Notes under the pieces: generated by a model
Told to the model about the DNA's origin: nothing
The model's input: only the letters and a program-made list of their open reading frames with translations
The model's database searches: none
NCBI GenBank assembly: GCA_016795565.1
Contig: JAEUGW010000054.1
Location: 62,001 to 126,000, forward strand
Reading direction: 5' to 3'
Length of the DNA: 64,000 bases
From: Opitutaceae bacterium
GTDB lineage: Bacteria; Verrucomicrobiota; Verrucomicrobiia; Opitutales; Opitutaceae
Program-made: the position numbers and the translations under genes
Shown: in pieces, positions 63,852-64,000 of the stretch
How the letters are laid out: each line of letters starts with the position of its first letter
Numbering within the stretch: the stretch's first letter is position 1

Positions 63852-64000
63852 CGCCCAGCCGGTAGTGGCGCCGCTCTGGCACACGAACTTCCGCAACTTT
63901 GACCGGTTGCCGGACACGAAGGTCGTGCGCACGACCTTCTTCATTAACACGGCGGCCGGCGCCCTGGCTGTCGCGCTATTGCTCTGGCTCGGCTACCGGG
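63826..64000 (+). CDS. pilN: PilN-like membrane protein, truncated by window edge
   Basis: 58 codons are visible: a polar start MLSLTKKSDAQPVVAPLWH, the PilN-like NFRNFDRLPDTKVVRTTFF segment, then a membrane helix (AAGALAVALLLWLGYR) cut by the right edge. The short cytoplasmic N-terminus and single helix fit PilN, whose N-terminal peptide docks on PilM. It overlaps the pilM-like gene by 26 bases. Confidence 0.65.
   Translation, partial: MLSLTKKSDAQPVVAPLWHTNFRNFDRLPDTKVVRTTFFINTAAGALAVALLLWLGYR

Overview
The window looks like a chromosome segment of a GC-rich Gram-negative bacterium of the Verrucomicrobiota, most likely family Opitutaceae. This is an inference. It rests on the very high GC content, a PEP-CTERM sorted metalloprotease, DUF1343 and DUF2911 proteins, bacillithiol genes, co-occurrence of RNase Y and RNase G, a class A RNase P RNA, a Gram-negative type GyrB insert, and many short palindromic intergenic repeats. 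Almost all DNA is coding, genes sit in short co-directional runs, and several pairs overlap by ATGA.

Layout. 1-4624 (minus): four membrane or lipid-linked sugar transferase genes. 4729-7386 (plus): VTT/DedA-type membrane protein, xseA, exported msrB. 7419-11078 (minus): PEP-CTERM metalloprotease, NamZ-type muramidase lipoprotein, type I-alpha DAHP synthase. 11166-14994: RlmM-like and SpoU rRNA methyltransferases, a SAM methyltransferase and an FAD amine oxidase. 15007-17328: a Phe-rich leader peptide and attenuator ahead of a type I-beta DAHP synthase and a chorismate mutase/prephenate dehydratase. 17488-18966: glycogen synthase. 19430-28388 (minus): a bacillithiol locus (bshA, bshB and a compact protein that may do the BshC step) with a sodium:solute symporter, an unreported 45-residue membrane protein, a large PIG-L deacetylase and two DUF2911 proteins. 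28491-31647: PEGA lipoprotein, VOC protein, alpha/beta hydrolase. 31752-34229: a broken MFS efflux gene divergent from its LysR regulator.

34300-36720 is the strangest stretch: three diverged copies of the 3' end of the RNase G gene flank and follow a Fic gene, a second Fic fragment, a 61-base operator-like palindrome and a small hairpin element. Then come rng-rodA (minus), rny, queF and an exonuclease (plus), an M28 peptidase, another GT-C protein, CorA, a PTS IIA protein and an XRE/membrane-protein pair with a clear operator (minus). 48327-54413 holds gyrA and gyrB on the minus strand with a three-gene PIN toxin-antitoxin operon between them. 54691-62540 (plus) carries a zinc-ribbon coiled-coil protein whose stop codon lies inside RNase P RNA, rpsT, addB-addA and a 33-residue bS22-type ribosomal protein. 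The right edge starts a pilM-pilN type IV pilus operon.

What stands out: amino-acid supply is controlled by a classical ribosome-stalling attenuator; thiol chemistry is grouped in one locus; and housekeeping operons (rng, gyrBA) carry toxin-type accessory genes. No tRNA, rRNA, CRISPR array, integrase or intact insertion sequence was seen.
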